From: Acidovorax sp. A79
GTDB taxonomy: Bacteria; Pseudomonadota; Gammaproteobacteria; Burkholderiales; Burkholderiaceae_C
DNA: 64,000 nucleotides
Assembly (NCBI RefSeq): GCF_041154505.1
Contig: NZ_AP028672.1
Span: forward strand, 3,326,501 to 3,390,500
Direction: 5' to 3'
The position numbers and the translations under genes are program-made. The notes beneath the pieces are model-generated. The model had not been told where the DNA came from, searched no databases, and was given only the letters and a program-made list of their open reading frames with translations. The first letter of the stretch is position 1. Every line of letters starts with the position of its first letter. Below are positions 25,831-35,095 of the stretch, in pieces.

Positions 25831-26991
25831 TTACTGCGCTTGCAGCAACGCCGCTTGCGCGGCCAGTGCAGCCCGCCATTCCGCTTCCAGCGCGGCCACC
25901 AGCTGTGCGGCCGGCATGGGTCGCACTCCGGCCACACCCTGGCCGGCCCACAGGGACAGGTAGTCTGCGCGGCCGGCTTCGGCGCTGGCCCGGCGCAGGG
26001 CGCCGGTGAGGGCGTTCTGCACCGGGTAGGCCGGTACCTCCGTCTCGTGCGCATGCAGGCGCTGCAGCATGGGGTTGACGATGCCGCGCGCGGGGCGGCC
26101 CGAGAACACGCGGGTGGTGCGCGTGTCGGTGGCGATGGCCTGGGCCATGGCGTCGCGGTAGGCGCGGCCGATGCCCGATTCGTCGCAGGCGAGGAAGGCC
26201 GTGCCCATCTGTACCGCCTCGGCCCCCAGCGCCTGCGCGGCGGCGATGCCGCGTCCATCCATGATGCCGCCCGCCGCGATCACGGCCACGCCGCGTGGGC
26301 GCAGCGCATCCACGCACTGTGGCACCAGCGCGAGCGCGCCCACCATCGCGGCGGCAAAGTCGGCCTGCGATGGCACGCCCGCGCGCACGGTGGCGTCCGC
26401 GGGGGCAAGCCCTTCGGCCTGCGGCCGGCCCGTGGGCAAAAAGGTGCCGCGGTGGCCCCCGGCCTCCATCCCCGACGCGCAGACCGCATCGGTCCCCACG
26501 TCGGCCCAGGCCAGGGCCTCGGCCACCGTGGTGGCGGTGCCGATCACGTAGCAGCCCGCGTGGTGCAGGCGCTCGACCTGCGCGGCAGTGAGGATGCCGA
26601 AGGTGAAGCTCGCCACGGCGGGCCGGGCCTCGACCAGGGCCTCGAATTGCGCAGGGAAGTCCTCGCACCAGCGCGCGGGCACGGCGGCCTGCAGGCCGAA
26701 CTCGGCGTACAGCGGGGCCACGCGGGCCAGCGCCTGCTCGACGGTGGCGGCATCGGGCGCGGGTGTGTCTTGCACGAACAGGTTGAGCCCGAAGGGCCGG
26801 TCGGTGCGGCGGCGCACCTCGGCGGCGGCCTCGGCCATGGCCGCCGGCGAGCGCATGCCGCAGCCCAGCGTGCCCAGCCCGCCCGCGGCGGACACGGCGG
26901 CCGCCAGGGCCGGCGTGTCGGCACCGGTCATGGGCCCCTGCACGATGGGCAGGCGAAGGGAGAGGGCGGTGCGCAGGCTGCGGTCGGGCAT
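25831..26991 (-). CDS. Nitronate monooxygenase family flavoprotein
   Basis: A 386-residue FMN TIM-barrel protein of the NMO/2-nitropropane dioxygenase family. Family signatures are RLPIVQGPMTGADTPALAAA at the start, FGLNLFVQDTP, CASGMEAGGHRGTF around residue 185 with the catalytic His, VAVIAAGGIMDGRGIAAAQA and AEAVQMGTAFLACDES for phosphate binding. Such enzymes oxidise alkyl nitronates such as propionate 3-nitronate. The ATG at 26991 gives the standard N-terminus. It is 55 bp from the start of a LysR gene on the other side that reads toward it. Confidence 0.9.
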   Translation of the reverse strand: MPDRSLRTALSLRLPIVQGPMTGADTPALAAAVSAAGGLGTLGCGMRSPAAMAEAAAEVRRRTDRPFGLNLFVQDTPAPDAATVEQALARVAPLYAEFGLQAAVPARWCEDFPAQFEALVEARPAVASFTFGILTAAQVERLHHAGCYVIGTATTVAEALAWADVGTDAVCASGMEAGGHRGTFLPTGRPQAEGLAPADATVRAGVPSQADFAAAMVGALALVPQCVDALRPRGVAVIAAGGIMDGRGIAAAQALGAEAVQMGTAFLACDESGIGRAYRDAMAQAIATDTRTTRVFSGRPARGIVNPMLQRLHAHETEVPAYPVQNALTGALRRASAEAGRADYLSLWAGQGVAGVRPMPAAQLVAALEAEWRAALAAQAALLQAQ

Positions 26992-27046
26992 GGTGACGTT
27001 CCGTGAAAGAAAGAAGGAAATAAAGGGGGAAACGAGCTGAAGGCGG

Positions 27047-27919
27047 TCAGTCGACCAGCACCTGCTGCAGCGCACCGAGCGCGGCCGAGCGGTAGCCCTG
27101 GCGCCAGGTCAGCAAGGTGGTGATGGTGGTGATCGGCTGCTGGCTCAGCAGGGCCGCGTTCGGCGAGATGCTGAGCACCGAGCGCGGCACGATGCCCGCG
27201 CAGCCGCCGCCCGCCACACTGGCCAGGATGGCGTGGTACGAGCCCAGTTCCAGCAGCTGCATGGGCTCGCGCCGTGGCGCGAACCAGTCCTGCGCGATGC
27301 GGCGGTAGGTGCAGCCGGGCTCGAACACCGCCAGTGTGCCGGGCTGCACCTGGTCGGGCCCGGCGGCATGCGGGTGGCCGGCGGGCAGGACCAGCAGCAG
27401 CTCTTCAGTGAACACCGGCCGGGTTTCCAGGGCCGGGTCGGCGGGCTGGCCCGGCGGCCAGGCCACCAGCACCGCATCGAGCGCATGCGCGCGCAGGCGT
27501 TCCACGAGCACGCGGGTCGCGGCGGTCGTGAGCTCTAGCGCCACGCCGGGCCACTGGCGGTGCAGGCGCGCGAGCGGCGCGGGCAGGCGGCTCGCCGCGG
27601 TGCTTTCCATCGACCCCAGGCGCAGGCGGCCGGCGGGCGGCCCCGGGTGCAGCGCCTGGCGGGCTTCCTCGGCCAGCGCGAGCAGCCGGTCGGCATAGCC
27701 CAGCAGTACCTCGCCCTCGGGCGTGAGCGCCATGCGCTTGCCCTCGCGCAGGAACAGCGGGGTGCCCAGGTCGGACTCCAGCTGGCGCACCCGCGTGGTC
27801 ACGTTGGACTGCACGCGCTGCAAACGCTCGGCCGCGCGCGTGACGCTGCCCTCCGCCGCCACGGTGCGGAAGATGTCGAGAGCGGCGAGGTCGAGCGGGG
27901 GTGGCCCTTTGTCCATCAT
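27047..27919 (-). CDS. LysR-family transcriptional regulator
   Basis: A 290-residue LysR protein with an N-terminal HTH (LDIFRTVAAEGSVTRAAERL, VQSNVTTRVRQLESDLGTPL) and a substrate-binding domain (GRLRLGSMESTAASRLPAPL). It is divergent from an MFS transporter gene with a 44-bp gap holding an AT-rich palindrome, and codirectional with the nitronate monooxygenase gene downstream, so either or both may be its targets. Two adjacent ATG codons (27919 and 27916) are possible starts. No clear Shine-Dalgarno. Confidence 0.88.
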   Translation of the reverse strand: MMDKGPPPLDLAALDIFRTVAAEGSVTRAAERLQRVQSNVTTRVRQLESDLGTPLFLREGKRMALTPEGEVLLGYADRLLALAEEARQALHPGPPAGRLRLGSMESTAASRLPAPLARLHRQWPGVALELTTAATRVLVERLRAHALDAVLVAWPPGQPADPALETRPVFTEELLLVLPAGHPHAAGPDQVQPGTLAVFEPGCTYRRIAQDWFAPRREPMQLLELGSYHAILASVAGGGCAGIVPRSVLSISPNAALLSQQPITTITTLLTWRQGYRSAALGALQQVLVD

Positions 27920-27928
27920 GAAAAAGTA

Positions 27929-27945
27929 TGAATTACAAAAATTCA
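27929..27945. promoter_or_regulatory. AT-rich palindrome, likely LysR site
   Basis: TGAATT-N5-AATTCA sits between the divergent LysR and MFS genes, 10 bp from one start and 18 bp from the other. It is the only low-GC dyad in the gap. The LysR link is by position. Confidence 0.5.
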
Positions 27946-27963
27946 ATCTCTTGCTAAGATGAT

Positions 27964-29253
27964 ATGCAACAGCATTCCCCGTGGCAACCCCATGTCCCCA
28001 CCGTGAACCCGGCGTCTCTTTCCCCTCCCACCTCCCGGCACGCTGACGGCGCCACGGCCCTGCAGGTCGCCCTGGCCGGCATGGCCGCGCTGGCGGCGGC
28101 CATGGGCATCGGCCGTTTTGCCTTCACCCCGCTCTTGCCCATGATGCTGCACGACGGCGTGGTGGACATCGCCACGGGCAGCTGGCTGGCCACGGCCAAC
28201 TACGCCGGCTACCTCGCGGGGGCGCTGCTCTACATGACCTTGCCCTGGATGGGCCGGCGCCTGGGCGGCGTGCCCGGCAACGCGGCGCTGGTGCGCGGCG
28301 GGCTCGTGGCCACGGTGCTGCTCACGGGGCTGCTGGCCGTGCCGTGGCCGGCCTTTTGGCCCCTGCTGCGCCTGTTCGCGGGCGTGGCCAGCGCGCTGGT
28401 GTTCCTGGGCACGGCCAACTGGTGCATGGGGCGGCTGGCGCACCTGGGGCGCCCGGCCCTGGGGGGGCTGATTTTCTGCGGGCCGGGGTTGGGCATCGTC
28501 ATCACCGGCCTGCCCACCAGCGCCATGGTGGCTGCGGGCTGGAGCGCCGCGGCGGGCTGGGCGGCCTTCAGCGCACTGGCGGCCGTGCTGTGTGCGGGGG
28601 CGTGGGCGGTGTTCCAGGGGGTGGACGCACCGGCCGCGGGGGCGGCGGGGGCCGCAGGCGGCGCCTCTGCGCCCGCGCGCCCCGTGGCCGAGCGGACCCT
28701 CCTGGCCGTGGCCTACGGCCTCGCGGGCCTGGGGTACATCGTCACGGCCACCTTCCTGCCCGTCATCGCACGCGCGGCGCTGCCCGCCGGATCGGTCTGG
28801 CCCGACCTGTTCTGGCCGCTCTTCGGCGCGGGCGTGGCGCTGGGCGCGCTGCTCTCCACGCGGATCGCACCCACCCGCGACCGGCGCATGCTGCTGGCCT
28901 GGGCCTACCTGCTGCAGGCGGCGGCCATCGGGCTGGGCCTGCTCTGGCCGGGGCGCGCGGGGTTCGCGCTGGGCAGCCTGTTGCTGGGGCTGCCGTTCAC
29001 CGCCATCACGTTTTTTGCCTTGCAGGAGGCGCGCCACCAGTGGCCCCAGGCGGGCGCGGGCTTCACCGGCCTGATGACCGCGCTCTATGGCATCGGCCAG
29101 ATCGTGGGGCCGCCCATGGCGGCGGCGCTGCTGGCACGCGCGGGTTCGCAGGCGCAGGGTTTTGACTGGGCGCTGGGCGTGGCGGGGTCGGTGCTGGTGC
29201 TGGGGGCCGTGCTCTACGGCGTCATGGCATGGCGCTGGCGCCAGCCGTGCTGA
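27964..29253 (+). CDS. YbfB/YjiJ-family MFS transporter
   Basis: A 429-residue inner-membrane protein with 12 predicted helices. The opening LAAAMGIGRFAFTPLLPMM is the YbfB/YjiJ signature, followed by the ANYAGYLAGALLYM second helix and a central Ala/Gly-rich cytoplasmic loop around residue 220. Substrate unknown. It is divergent from a LysR regulator that probably controls it. Its 3' end overlaps the convergent histidine kinase gene by 32 bp. Confidence 0.88.
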   Translation: MQQHSPWQPHVPTVNPASLSPPTSRHADGATALQVALAGMAALAAAMGIGRFAFTPLLPMMLHDGVVDIATGSWLATANYAGYLAGALLYMTLPWMGRRLGGVPGNAALVRGGLVATVLLTGLLAVPWPAFWPLLRLFAGVASALVFLGTANWCMGRLAHLGRPALGGLIFCGPGLGIVITGLPTSAMVAAGWSAAAGWAAFSALAAVLCAGAWAVFQGVDAPAAGAAGAAGGASAPARPVAERTLLAVAYGLAGLGYIVTATFLPVIARAALPAGSVWPDLFWPLFGAGVALGALLSTRIAPTRDRRMLLAWAYLLQAAAIGLGLLWPGRAGFALGSLLLGLPFTAITFFALQEARHQWPQAGAGFTGLMTALYGIGQIVGPPMAAALLARAGSQAQGFDWALGVAGSVLVLGAVLYGVMAWRWRQPC

Positions 29254-30481
29254 CCGGCAGGCGCAGCACGAAGCAGGCGCCACCGCCCTCGCGGTCCTCG
29301 CAGTGCACGGTGCCGTTGTGGCGCCCTGCGATGGAGCGCACCAGGGCCAGCCCCAGGCCCACGCCCCCCGCGCGCTCGCTGGCGCCCGGCAGGCGGTAGA
29401 AGGGCTCGAAGATGCGTTCGCGCTGGCTGGCTGGCACGCCTGGTCCCCGGTCGCACACGCGCACCTCGGCGTGGCCCTGGCGGCGGTGCACCACCACCGT
29501 GATCTCGCCCGTGCTGTAGCGCCGGGCGTTTTCCAGCAGGTTGCGGATGGCGCGGCGCAGCAGCTTGGAGACGCCGCGCACGTCCACGGAGTCGGCGCTG
29601 GAGCTCACATCCAGGTCGGCATCCACGCGCGCGCATTCCTCGGCGGCCAGGCCGATGAGGTCCACCAGCTCCACGATGCCCACGTCGGCCTCGCGCGCAT
29701 CGAGGCGGCTGGCCAGCAGGATCTCGTCCACCAGCTGGTCCAGCTCGGCGATGTTGCGCAGGATTTCCTCGCGGAACGCGGGCGAGGGCTGCTGCCCGCC
29801 CATCAGCTCCATGCCCATGCGGATGCGGGTGAGCGGCGAGCGCAGTTCGTGCGAGGCGTTGGCCAGCAGGGATTTGTGCGACTTGACCAGCGTTTCCACG
29901 CGCGCGGCGGCGGCGTTGAACTGGCGCGCGAGGTCGGCCACCTCGTCCTGTCCCTGCTCGGGCACGCGCACCGACAGGTCGCCCTCGCCGAACTTCTGCA
30001 CGCTGCGCTGCAGCGCCTCCAGCCGCAGGGTCAGGCGCCGGATGATGGGGTACACGCCCACGGCCACCGCCAGGCTCACGATGCCCAGCAGCCACAGGAA
30101 GCCGAACGGCGGCCGGGTCCAGAACGCCGCGTCGCCCTGGTTGGGGCCGCCGGGCCGGCCGCCGCGTTCGCCGCGCGGCTGGCGGGGCGCCATCTGCAGC
30201 ACGAACGGCTGGCCAGTGCCCGACTCGATGTGGAACTCGGCCCCTTCGCCGGGTTCGCTGGGCTGGCGCGTGGCCAGGCCGCGCAGCACCAGGTTGCCGG
30301 CGGGGTCGCGCAGCACCATCTCGCGCGACGGCGGCACAAAAGGCTGCGCGTTCTGCGCCTTCTGCTCTTCGGCCATGCGCCAGGCCCAGCCCACGGTCAG
30401 CGTCAGCACCGCGATGCCGCCGACCACGGCCAGCCAGATGCGCAGATACAGGCGGCGGGAGAAGGGGGTGGAGAGGGACAT
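29222..30481 (-). CDS. Sensor histidine kinase
   Basis: A 419-residue inner-membrane kinase. Two membrane helices (about 12-30 and 125-145) frame a ~95-residue periplasmic part rich in Gln, Arg and Pro. HAMP is next (EALQRSVQKFGEGDLSVRVP), then the H-box LLANASHELRSPLTRIRMG with the phosphorylated His near residue 213, the N-box LLENARRYS, and G boxes DRGPGVP and GGVGLGLAL. It follows the response regulator gene by 45 bp on the same strand, so the two form a cognate system. The stimulus is unknown; the architecture resembles RstB/CpxA. Confidence 0.93.
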   Translation of the reverse strand: MSLSTPFSRRLYLRIWLAVVGGIAVLTLTVGWAWRMAEEQKAQNAQPFVPPSREMVLRDPAGNLVLRGLATRQPSEPGEGAEFHIESGTGQPFVLQMAPRQPRGERGGRPGGPNQGDAAFWTRPPFGFLWLLGIVSLAVAVGVYPIIRRLTLRLEALQRSVQKFGEGDLSVRVPEQGQDEVADLARQFNAAAARVETLVKSHKSLLANASHELRSPLTRIRMGMELMGGQQPSPAFREEILRNIAELDQLVDEILLASRLDAREADVGIVELVDLIGLAAEECARVDADLDVSSSADSVDVRGVSKLLRRAIRNLLENARRYSTGEITVVVHRRQGHAEVRVCDRGPGVPASQRERIFEPFYRLPGASERAGGVGLGLALVRSIAGRHNGTVHCEDREGGGACFVLRLPVSTAGASAMP

Positions 30482-30526
30482 TCAGCAAAGCGGGGTGCGC
30501 GCCGTGGCAGGGCCGCGCTCCACCGG

Positions 30527-31249
30527 TCAGTCTTGTTGTTTTGCGAATACATAGCCCACGCCGCGCACCGTGAGGATGCGGCGCGGGTTCTTGGCGTCGG
30601 CCTCGATGGCGGCACGGATGCGGCCCATGTGCACGTCGATGGAGCGGTCGAAAGCCTCCAGCTCGCGGCCGCGCACGGCCTCCATGATCTGGTCGCGCGT
30701 GAGCACGCGGCCCGCGCGCTCGGCCAGGGCCACCAGCAAATCGAACTGGTAGGAGGTGAGGTCGGCCAGCTCGCCGGACACGGTCACGGTGCGCGCGTCG
30801 CGGTCGATCTCCAGCGTGCCGAACCGCAGCACCTGCGTGGCCGCCGAGGCACCGCCGCCATCGGTGCGGCGCCGCAGGATGGCGCGGATGCGCGCCAGCA
30901 GCTCGCGCGGCTCGAAAGGCTTGGGCAGGTAGTCGTCGGCGCCCAGCTCCAGGCCGATGATCCGGTCCATGGGGTCGCCCTTGGCGGTGAGCATGAGCAC
31001 CGGCACCTGCGCCGCGCTGCCCTGCAGCGAGCGGATGCGGCGGCACACCTCCAGCCCGTCCATGTCGGGCAGCATGAGGTCCAGGATCACGAGGTCGGGC
31101 AACGGCCCGGCGTCCGGCCCCTGCAGCTGCGCCAGGCCGCTCTTGCCGTCCGCGCGGTGCGTGACCTGCAGGCCCGACTGGCCCAGGTACTCGCCCACCA
31201 TCTGCGCGAGGCGGGCGTCGTCTTCGATCATCAGCAGTTGGGAGCTCAT
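30527..31249 (-). CDS. OmpR-family response regulator
   Basis: A 240-residue regulator. The receiver domain holds the acidic pocket (MIEDDARLA), phospho-acceptor Asp in LVILDLMLPDMDG near residue 57, and Lys in LPKPFEPREL. The C-terminal winged helix (about 140-235) includes LTSYQFDLLVALAERAGRVL and the recognition helix FDRSIDVHMGRIRAAIEADA. It is the first gene of a two-gene operon with the kinase downstream. Confidence 0.95.
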   Translation of the reverse strand: MSSQLLMIEDDARLAQMVGEYLGQSGLQVTHRADGKSGLAQLQGPDAGPLPDLVILDLMLPDMDGLEVCRRIRSLQGSAAQVPVLMLTAKGDPMDRIIGLELGADDYLPKPFEPRELLARIRAILRRRTDGGGASAATQVLRFGTLEIDRDARTVTVSGELADLTSYQFDLLVALAERAGRVLTRDQIMEAVRGRELEAFDRSIDVHMGRIRAAIEADAKNPRRILTVRGVGYVFAKQQD

Positions 31250-31363
31250 GGGGGCAGTGTAGTGGGAGGCCTGGACAGAGCCCCCATGCTCGCGCGCGGG
31301 CGTCTCCCCGTGTTGAAGCCTCCGTAAAGTTGCGGTAAACCGCCGGGGGTGAAAAGCAGGCGG

Positions 31364-31415
31364 TTGCTATAAATTAGATAGCTATTCGCGCCTTGCCATC
31401 AAGCGCCAGAGGCTG
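31364..31415 (+). repeat. Two-stem intergenic repeat copy, overlapping the ampG 3' end
   Basis: TTGCTATAAATTAGATAGC, then CGCGCCTTGCCATCAAGCGC and CAGAGGC. The second stem runs into ampG: its TCAAGCGCCAGAGGC, read on the minus strand, encodes the last residues and the TGA stop. Confidence 0.8.
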
Positions 31416-32781
31416 TTTTCACCCGGGACGCCAGCCACACCAGCACCAGCACCGGCAACCCCAGCATCGCGGTGGCCGTGAAGAAGTGCGCGTAGCCGAA
31501 GGCATTCACGTAGTCGCCCGAGAACCCCGCCACGAACTTCGGGGCAAGCAGCATCATGGAGCTGAACAGCGCGTACTGCGTGGCCGAGTAGCTCACGTTG
31601 GTCAGGCTCGACAGGTAGGCGATGAACGCCGCCGACGCGATGCCGCTGGCCAGGTTGTCGGCCGACACCACGGCGATGAGCGCCGTCACGTCGTGCCCGT
31701 GGCCCGCCAGCCAGGCGAACAGCAGGTTGCTCGCGGCGCTCAGGATGGCGCCCAGCATCAGGATGCGCATCACGCCAAACCGCATCGACAGCACGCCGCC
31801 CACGAAGGCGCCCGCCAGCGTCATGATCACGCCGTACACCTTGGTCACGGCGGCCACCTCGTCCTTGGTGAAGCCCATGTCCACATAGAACGGGTTGGCC
31901 ATGATGCCCATCACCACGTCGCTGATGCGGTAGACGGCGATGAGCGCCAGGATCAGCGCCGCGTGCCAGCCGTAGCGGCGCAGGAAGTCGGCGAAGGGCT
32001 CCACCATGGCGCCCTGGATCCACTCGGCCGCGTTTCTGGCCGGGGGCAGTTGCACGGGCGCGGGCTCGCGCGAGAACAGCACGGTGACCACGCCCACCGC
32101 CATCGACGCCGCCATGGCCAGGTAGGCCGCCTGCCAGGCGCCGTTCTGGTACGCGGCCGCGCCTTGCGCCACCACCTGCCCCACCGCAGGGGCCACTTCG
32201 GAGCGCGCCGCAATCCACAACACGCCCGCACCGGCCCAGATCATGGCCAGGCGGTAGCCTGTCTGGTACGAGGCCGCCAGCGCGGCCTGGTGATTGGCGT
32301 CGGCCGATTCGATGCGGAACGCATCGAGCGCGATGTCCTGCGTGGCCGAGCCGAACGCCACCGCCAGCGCGCACCACACGATGGGTCCGAGCGTCTGGCG
32401 CGGGTCGGCCAGCGCCATGCCGATGAGTCCGCCCACGATGAGCGCCTGCGACAGCAGCAGCCAGCTGCGCCGCCGTCCCAAGGCCCGGGTGAGCAGCGGG
32501 ATCGGCATGCGGTCCACCAGCGGCGCCCACACCCACTTGAAACCGTAGGCCAGGCCCACCCAGCTCAGGTACCCGATGGTGCTGCGGTCGATGCCCGCCT
32601 CGCGCAGGCGAAAGCTCAGCGTGCCCAGCACCAGCAGCAGCGGCAGCCCGGCGGAGAACCCGAGCGTGAGCATGCGCAGGCTGGCGGGCTCCAGGTACAC
32701 GCGCAGGGTCTGCAGCCAGGGCGTGCGCGCGGACTTTTCGGGGCTGAGGCCGGGGGGGGATGAAGTGGATGTGTCTGACAT
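31399..32781 (-). CDS. ampG: AmpG-family muropeptide permease
   Basis: A 460-residue MFS protein that imports anhydromuropeptides for peptidoglycan recycling. AmpG-type features are LGFSAGLPLLLVLGTLSFRL, SWVGLAYGFKWVWAPLVDRM near residue 75, ATQDIALDAFRIE, and the late SNVSYSATQYALFSSMMLLA-like region (TNVSYSATQYALFSS). The C-terminal residues TASGA and the stop lie inside a two-stem repeat, so the end of the gene has been set by that element. Divergent from an M48 protease gene, 126 bp away. Confidence 0.93.
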   Translation of the reverse strand: MSDTSTSSPPGLSPEKSARTPWLQTLRVYLEPASLRMLTLGFSAGLPLLLVLGTLSFRLREAGIDRSTIGYLSWVGLAYGFKWVWAPLVDRMPIPLLTRALGRRRSWLLLSQALIVGGLIGMALADPRQTLGPIVWCALAVAFGSATQDIALDAFRIESADANHQAALAASYQTGYRLAMIWAGAGVLWIAARSEVAPAVGQVVAQGAAAYQNGAWQAAYLAMAASMAVGVVTVLFSREPAPVQLPPARNAAEWIQGAMVEPFADFLRRYGWHAALILALIAVYRISDVVMGIMANPFYVDMGFTKDEVAAVTKVYGVIMTLAGAFVGGVLSMRFGVMRILMLGAILSAASNLLFAWLAGHGHDVTALIAVVSADNLASGIASAAFIAYLSSLTNVSYSATQYALFSSMMLLAPKFVAGFSGDYVNAFGYAHFFTATAMLGLPVLVLVWLASRVKTASGA

Positions 32782-32907
32782 GGGGGGCGGAGGTTTTGTC
32801 TATCATCGCCGACACCCTTGCAGCCCGGCCTGCCAGCCTCCATCTGGCGACAAGCCCTGGTGTGTGGTGCGCCAGCGCTGCTTATTATTCCTTCAGGGAT
32901 TGCCTGT

Positions 32908-33759
32908 ATGTGCCTTTTCTGCCCCGCTCCCTCCGTTGCACCGTCGTCCCCGTGGTCGGCGCGCCGTGCATTCCTGCTGGCGGCCGGCGCCACTGCCGCC
33001 GCGCCGGTGCTCGCGCAGGTGGACGTGGGCACGGCGTCCAGCCTGCGCAAGCTGGTGCCCGCCGAGACGCTGGAAAACTCGGCCGCCCAGCAGTACCAGC
33101 AGACGCTGCAGCAGGCCAAGGCCAAGCGCGCGCTGGCGCCCGAGGGGCACCCGCAGTTGCAGCGCCTGCACGCCATCGCCAAGCGGCTGATCCCGTACGC
33201 CGCCCCGTGGAACGACCGCGCCAGGCAGTGGCGCTGGGAGGTCAATCTCATCGGCAGCCAGCAGATCAACGCGTTCTGCATGCCCGGCGGCAAGATCGCG
33301 TTCTACACCGGCATCCTGGACCAGCTCAAGCTCACCGACGACGAGGCCGCGATGATCATGGGCCACGAAATGGCCCATGCGCTGCGCGAACATGCGCGCG
33401 AGCGCATCGCCAAGACGCAGGGCACCAACCTCGCGCTGAGGCTGGGCTCGCAGCTGCTGGGCCTGGGCGACCTGGGCCAGGCGGCCGCCGGCCTGGGCGG
33501 GCAGCTGCTCACGCTGCAGTTCAGCCGCTCGGACGAGAGCGAGGCCGACCTGGTGGGCCTGGAGCTGGCCGCCCGCGCGGGCTACCAGCCCTCGGCCGCC
33601 GTGAGCCTGTGGAAGAAGATGGGCAATGCCAGCGGCAGCAAGCAGGGCGGGCTGGCGTTCCTGTCCACCCACCCCTCGGGTCCCGCGCGCATCCATGAGC
33701 TGGAGCTGAACGTGCCCAAGGTGCAGGGCCTGTACGAGGCGGCGCGGCGCAACGGCTGA
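32908..33759 (+). CDS. M48 family metalloprotease
   Basis: A 283-residue exported zinc protease. Residues 1-37 form a signal peptide with twin-arginine-like ARRAFLLAAG and an AxA-type end (VLAQ). The peptidase domain has MGHEMAHALREHARER, the HExxH zinc site near residue 155, and the third-ligand region SRSDESEADLVGLELAARAG. Related periplasmic proteins such as LoiP and BepA handle outer-membrane proteins; the exact role here is unknown. The ATG at 32908 follows CAGGGAT; the start at 32818 would lack a signal peptide at the N-terminus. Confidence 0.9.
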   Translation: MCLFCPAPSVAPSSPWSARRAFLLAAGATAAAPVLAQVDVGTASSLRKLVPAETLENSAAQQYQQTLQQAKAKRALAPEGHPQLQRLHAIAKRLIPYAAPWNDRARQWRWEVNLIGSQQINAFCMPGGKIAFYTGILDQLKLTDDEAAMIMGHEMAHALREHARERIAKTQGTNLALRLGSQLLGLGDLGQAAAGLGGQLLTLQFSRSDESEADLVGLELAARAGYQPSAAVSLWKKMGNASGSKQGGLAFLSTHPSGPARIHELELNVPKVQGLYEAARRNG

Positions 33760-33797
33760 GGCGCCGGGCGGCCCCGGGGCCGGGTGTTGGTGCTGAG

Positions 33798-33851
33798 TTG
33801 CTATTAAAATGGTAGCTTTCTGCGCTTGTCCATCAAGCGCCAGCTGCCTTT
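33798..33851 (+). repeat. Two-stem intergenic repeat copy
   Basis: TTGCTATTAAAATGGTAGC, then CTGCGCTTGTCCATCAAGCG and CCAGCTGCCTTTTTTG. It lies between two convergent genes (M48 protease and diguanylate cyclase), where it could act as a terminator because a T-run follows the second stem. Confidence 0.75.
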
Positions 33852-33886
33852 TTTGTGCCCTGCCCCGCTCGGCATGGACGTTGGCC

Positions 33887-34972
33887 TCAGGCCACGCTCA
33901 CGCGGTTGCGGCCTGCGTGCTTGGCTTCGTAGAGCGCCTTGTCGGCGCGCACGATGGCGGCCTGCAGGTCGTCCGCGCCATGCACCTGCGCCACGCCAAA
34001 CGACATGGTGAGCGACAGGGGCGCGGGGCCGACCTCCATCGGCGTTGCCTGCACCGCGGCGCGGATGCGTTCGGCCGTGGCGCAGGCGGCATCGAGCGGG
34101 CTGGCGGGCATCAGCGCCAGGAACTCCTCGCCGCCCCAGCGGGCGAGCACGTCGCCTTCGCGCAGGCTCTGGCTGAGCGTGCGGGCCATGGCCACCAGCA
34201 CCTCGTCGCCCACGGCATGGCCGTACTGGTCGTTCACGCGCTTGAAGTGGTCCACGTCGCACAGCAGCAGGGCGATGGGCGTGCCGTCGCGCTGGCCGCG
34301 GGCCAGCGTGTGGGCGGCCAGCGCCTCGAAGTGGCTGCGGTTGTTCAGGCCGGTCAGCGGGTCCAGCGTGGCCTGCTTGCGCAGCCGGCCCTCGGCGATG
34401 AGGATGGTGCGGCGGTAGAACGCCGCCAGCGCCGCCGACATCGCGAACACCAGGCAGATGTGGATCCAGTTGACGATCTTCACGCTCAGGGGCGGCAGGG
34501 GGGCCAGTGGCCCCAGGTGGTCGCACAGCACCTGCAGGCCCAGGTAGTACGCCAGCAGCGCGATCACCATGGGCGCCGCGAAGCCGCGCGTGTTGGCGAT
34601 CACGATGGCCGGAATGAACAGCAGCAGGTAGTAGTGAAAGCCGCTGTTCCAGCCGATGAGCAGCGAGCCCAGTGCCGCGTGGCCCACCACCTCCAGCCAG
34701 ATCAGCGCCAGCGCGGCCGCGTTGTAGCGCGACTGGATGAGCCGGTAGGCCCCCAGGTACATCGCGATGCTCACCAGGTTGACGGCCGCCAGCGGCAGCG
34801 ACCCCAGCCACAGGAACAGCACGATGTAGCCGCCGTCGATGGCCGCCGCCGTGAGCGCCACGCGCTGCACCATGGCCCAGTAGGCCTTGCCCGCCAGGCT
34901 GGAGCCGCGCTGCGGGATGGCGAACGGGCGGGGCGGGTGGGGCTCGGGGCGGGCGGATGCGGAATGTGCCAT
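33887..34972 (-). CDS. Membrane diguanylate cyclase (GGDEF)
   Basis: A 361-residue protein that makes cyclic di-GMP. The N-terminal half has about six hydrophobic segments (residues 38-190) of no named sensor family. The GGDEF domain begins DPLTGLNNRSHFEALA and carries RWGGEEFLALM with the active GGEEF. An RxxD inhibitory site (REGD) lies five residues before it, so product inhibition is expected. The domain ends in DKALYEAKHAGRNRV. The start at 34972 is chosen because the upstream residues are Arg/Pro-rich. Signal and target unknown. Confidence 0.92.
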   Translation of the reverse strand: MAHSASARPEPHPPRPFAIPQRGSSLAGKAYWAMVQRVALTAAAIDGGYIVLFLWLGSLPLAAVNLVSIAMYLGAYRLIQSRYNAAALALIWLEVVGHAALGSLLIGWNSGFHYYLLLFIPAIVIANTRGFAAPMVIALLAYYLGLQVLCDHLGPLAPLPPLSVKIVNWIHICLVFAMSAALAAFYRRTILIAEGRLRKQATLDPLTGLNNRSHFEALAAHTLARGQRDGTPIALLLCDVDHFKRVNDQYGHAVGDEVLVAMARTLSQSLREGDVLARWGGEEFLALMPASPLDAACATAERIRAAVQATPMEVGPAPLSLTMSFGVAQVHGADDLQAAIVRADKALYEAKHAGRNRVSVA

Positions 34973-35095
34973 GGCGGGCAGGGGCCTCGCCGGTGTTCGG
35001 GCACCGGTGCGGCGCGATAACAAAATGTCACATTCTAGGAAGCGCCTGCGCTGCCCATCGTCCGATGTGGGCGGCAGGCGGGCCGCAATTGGGGC

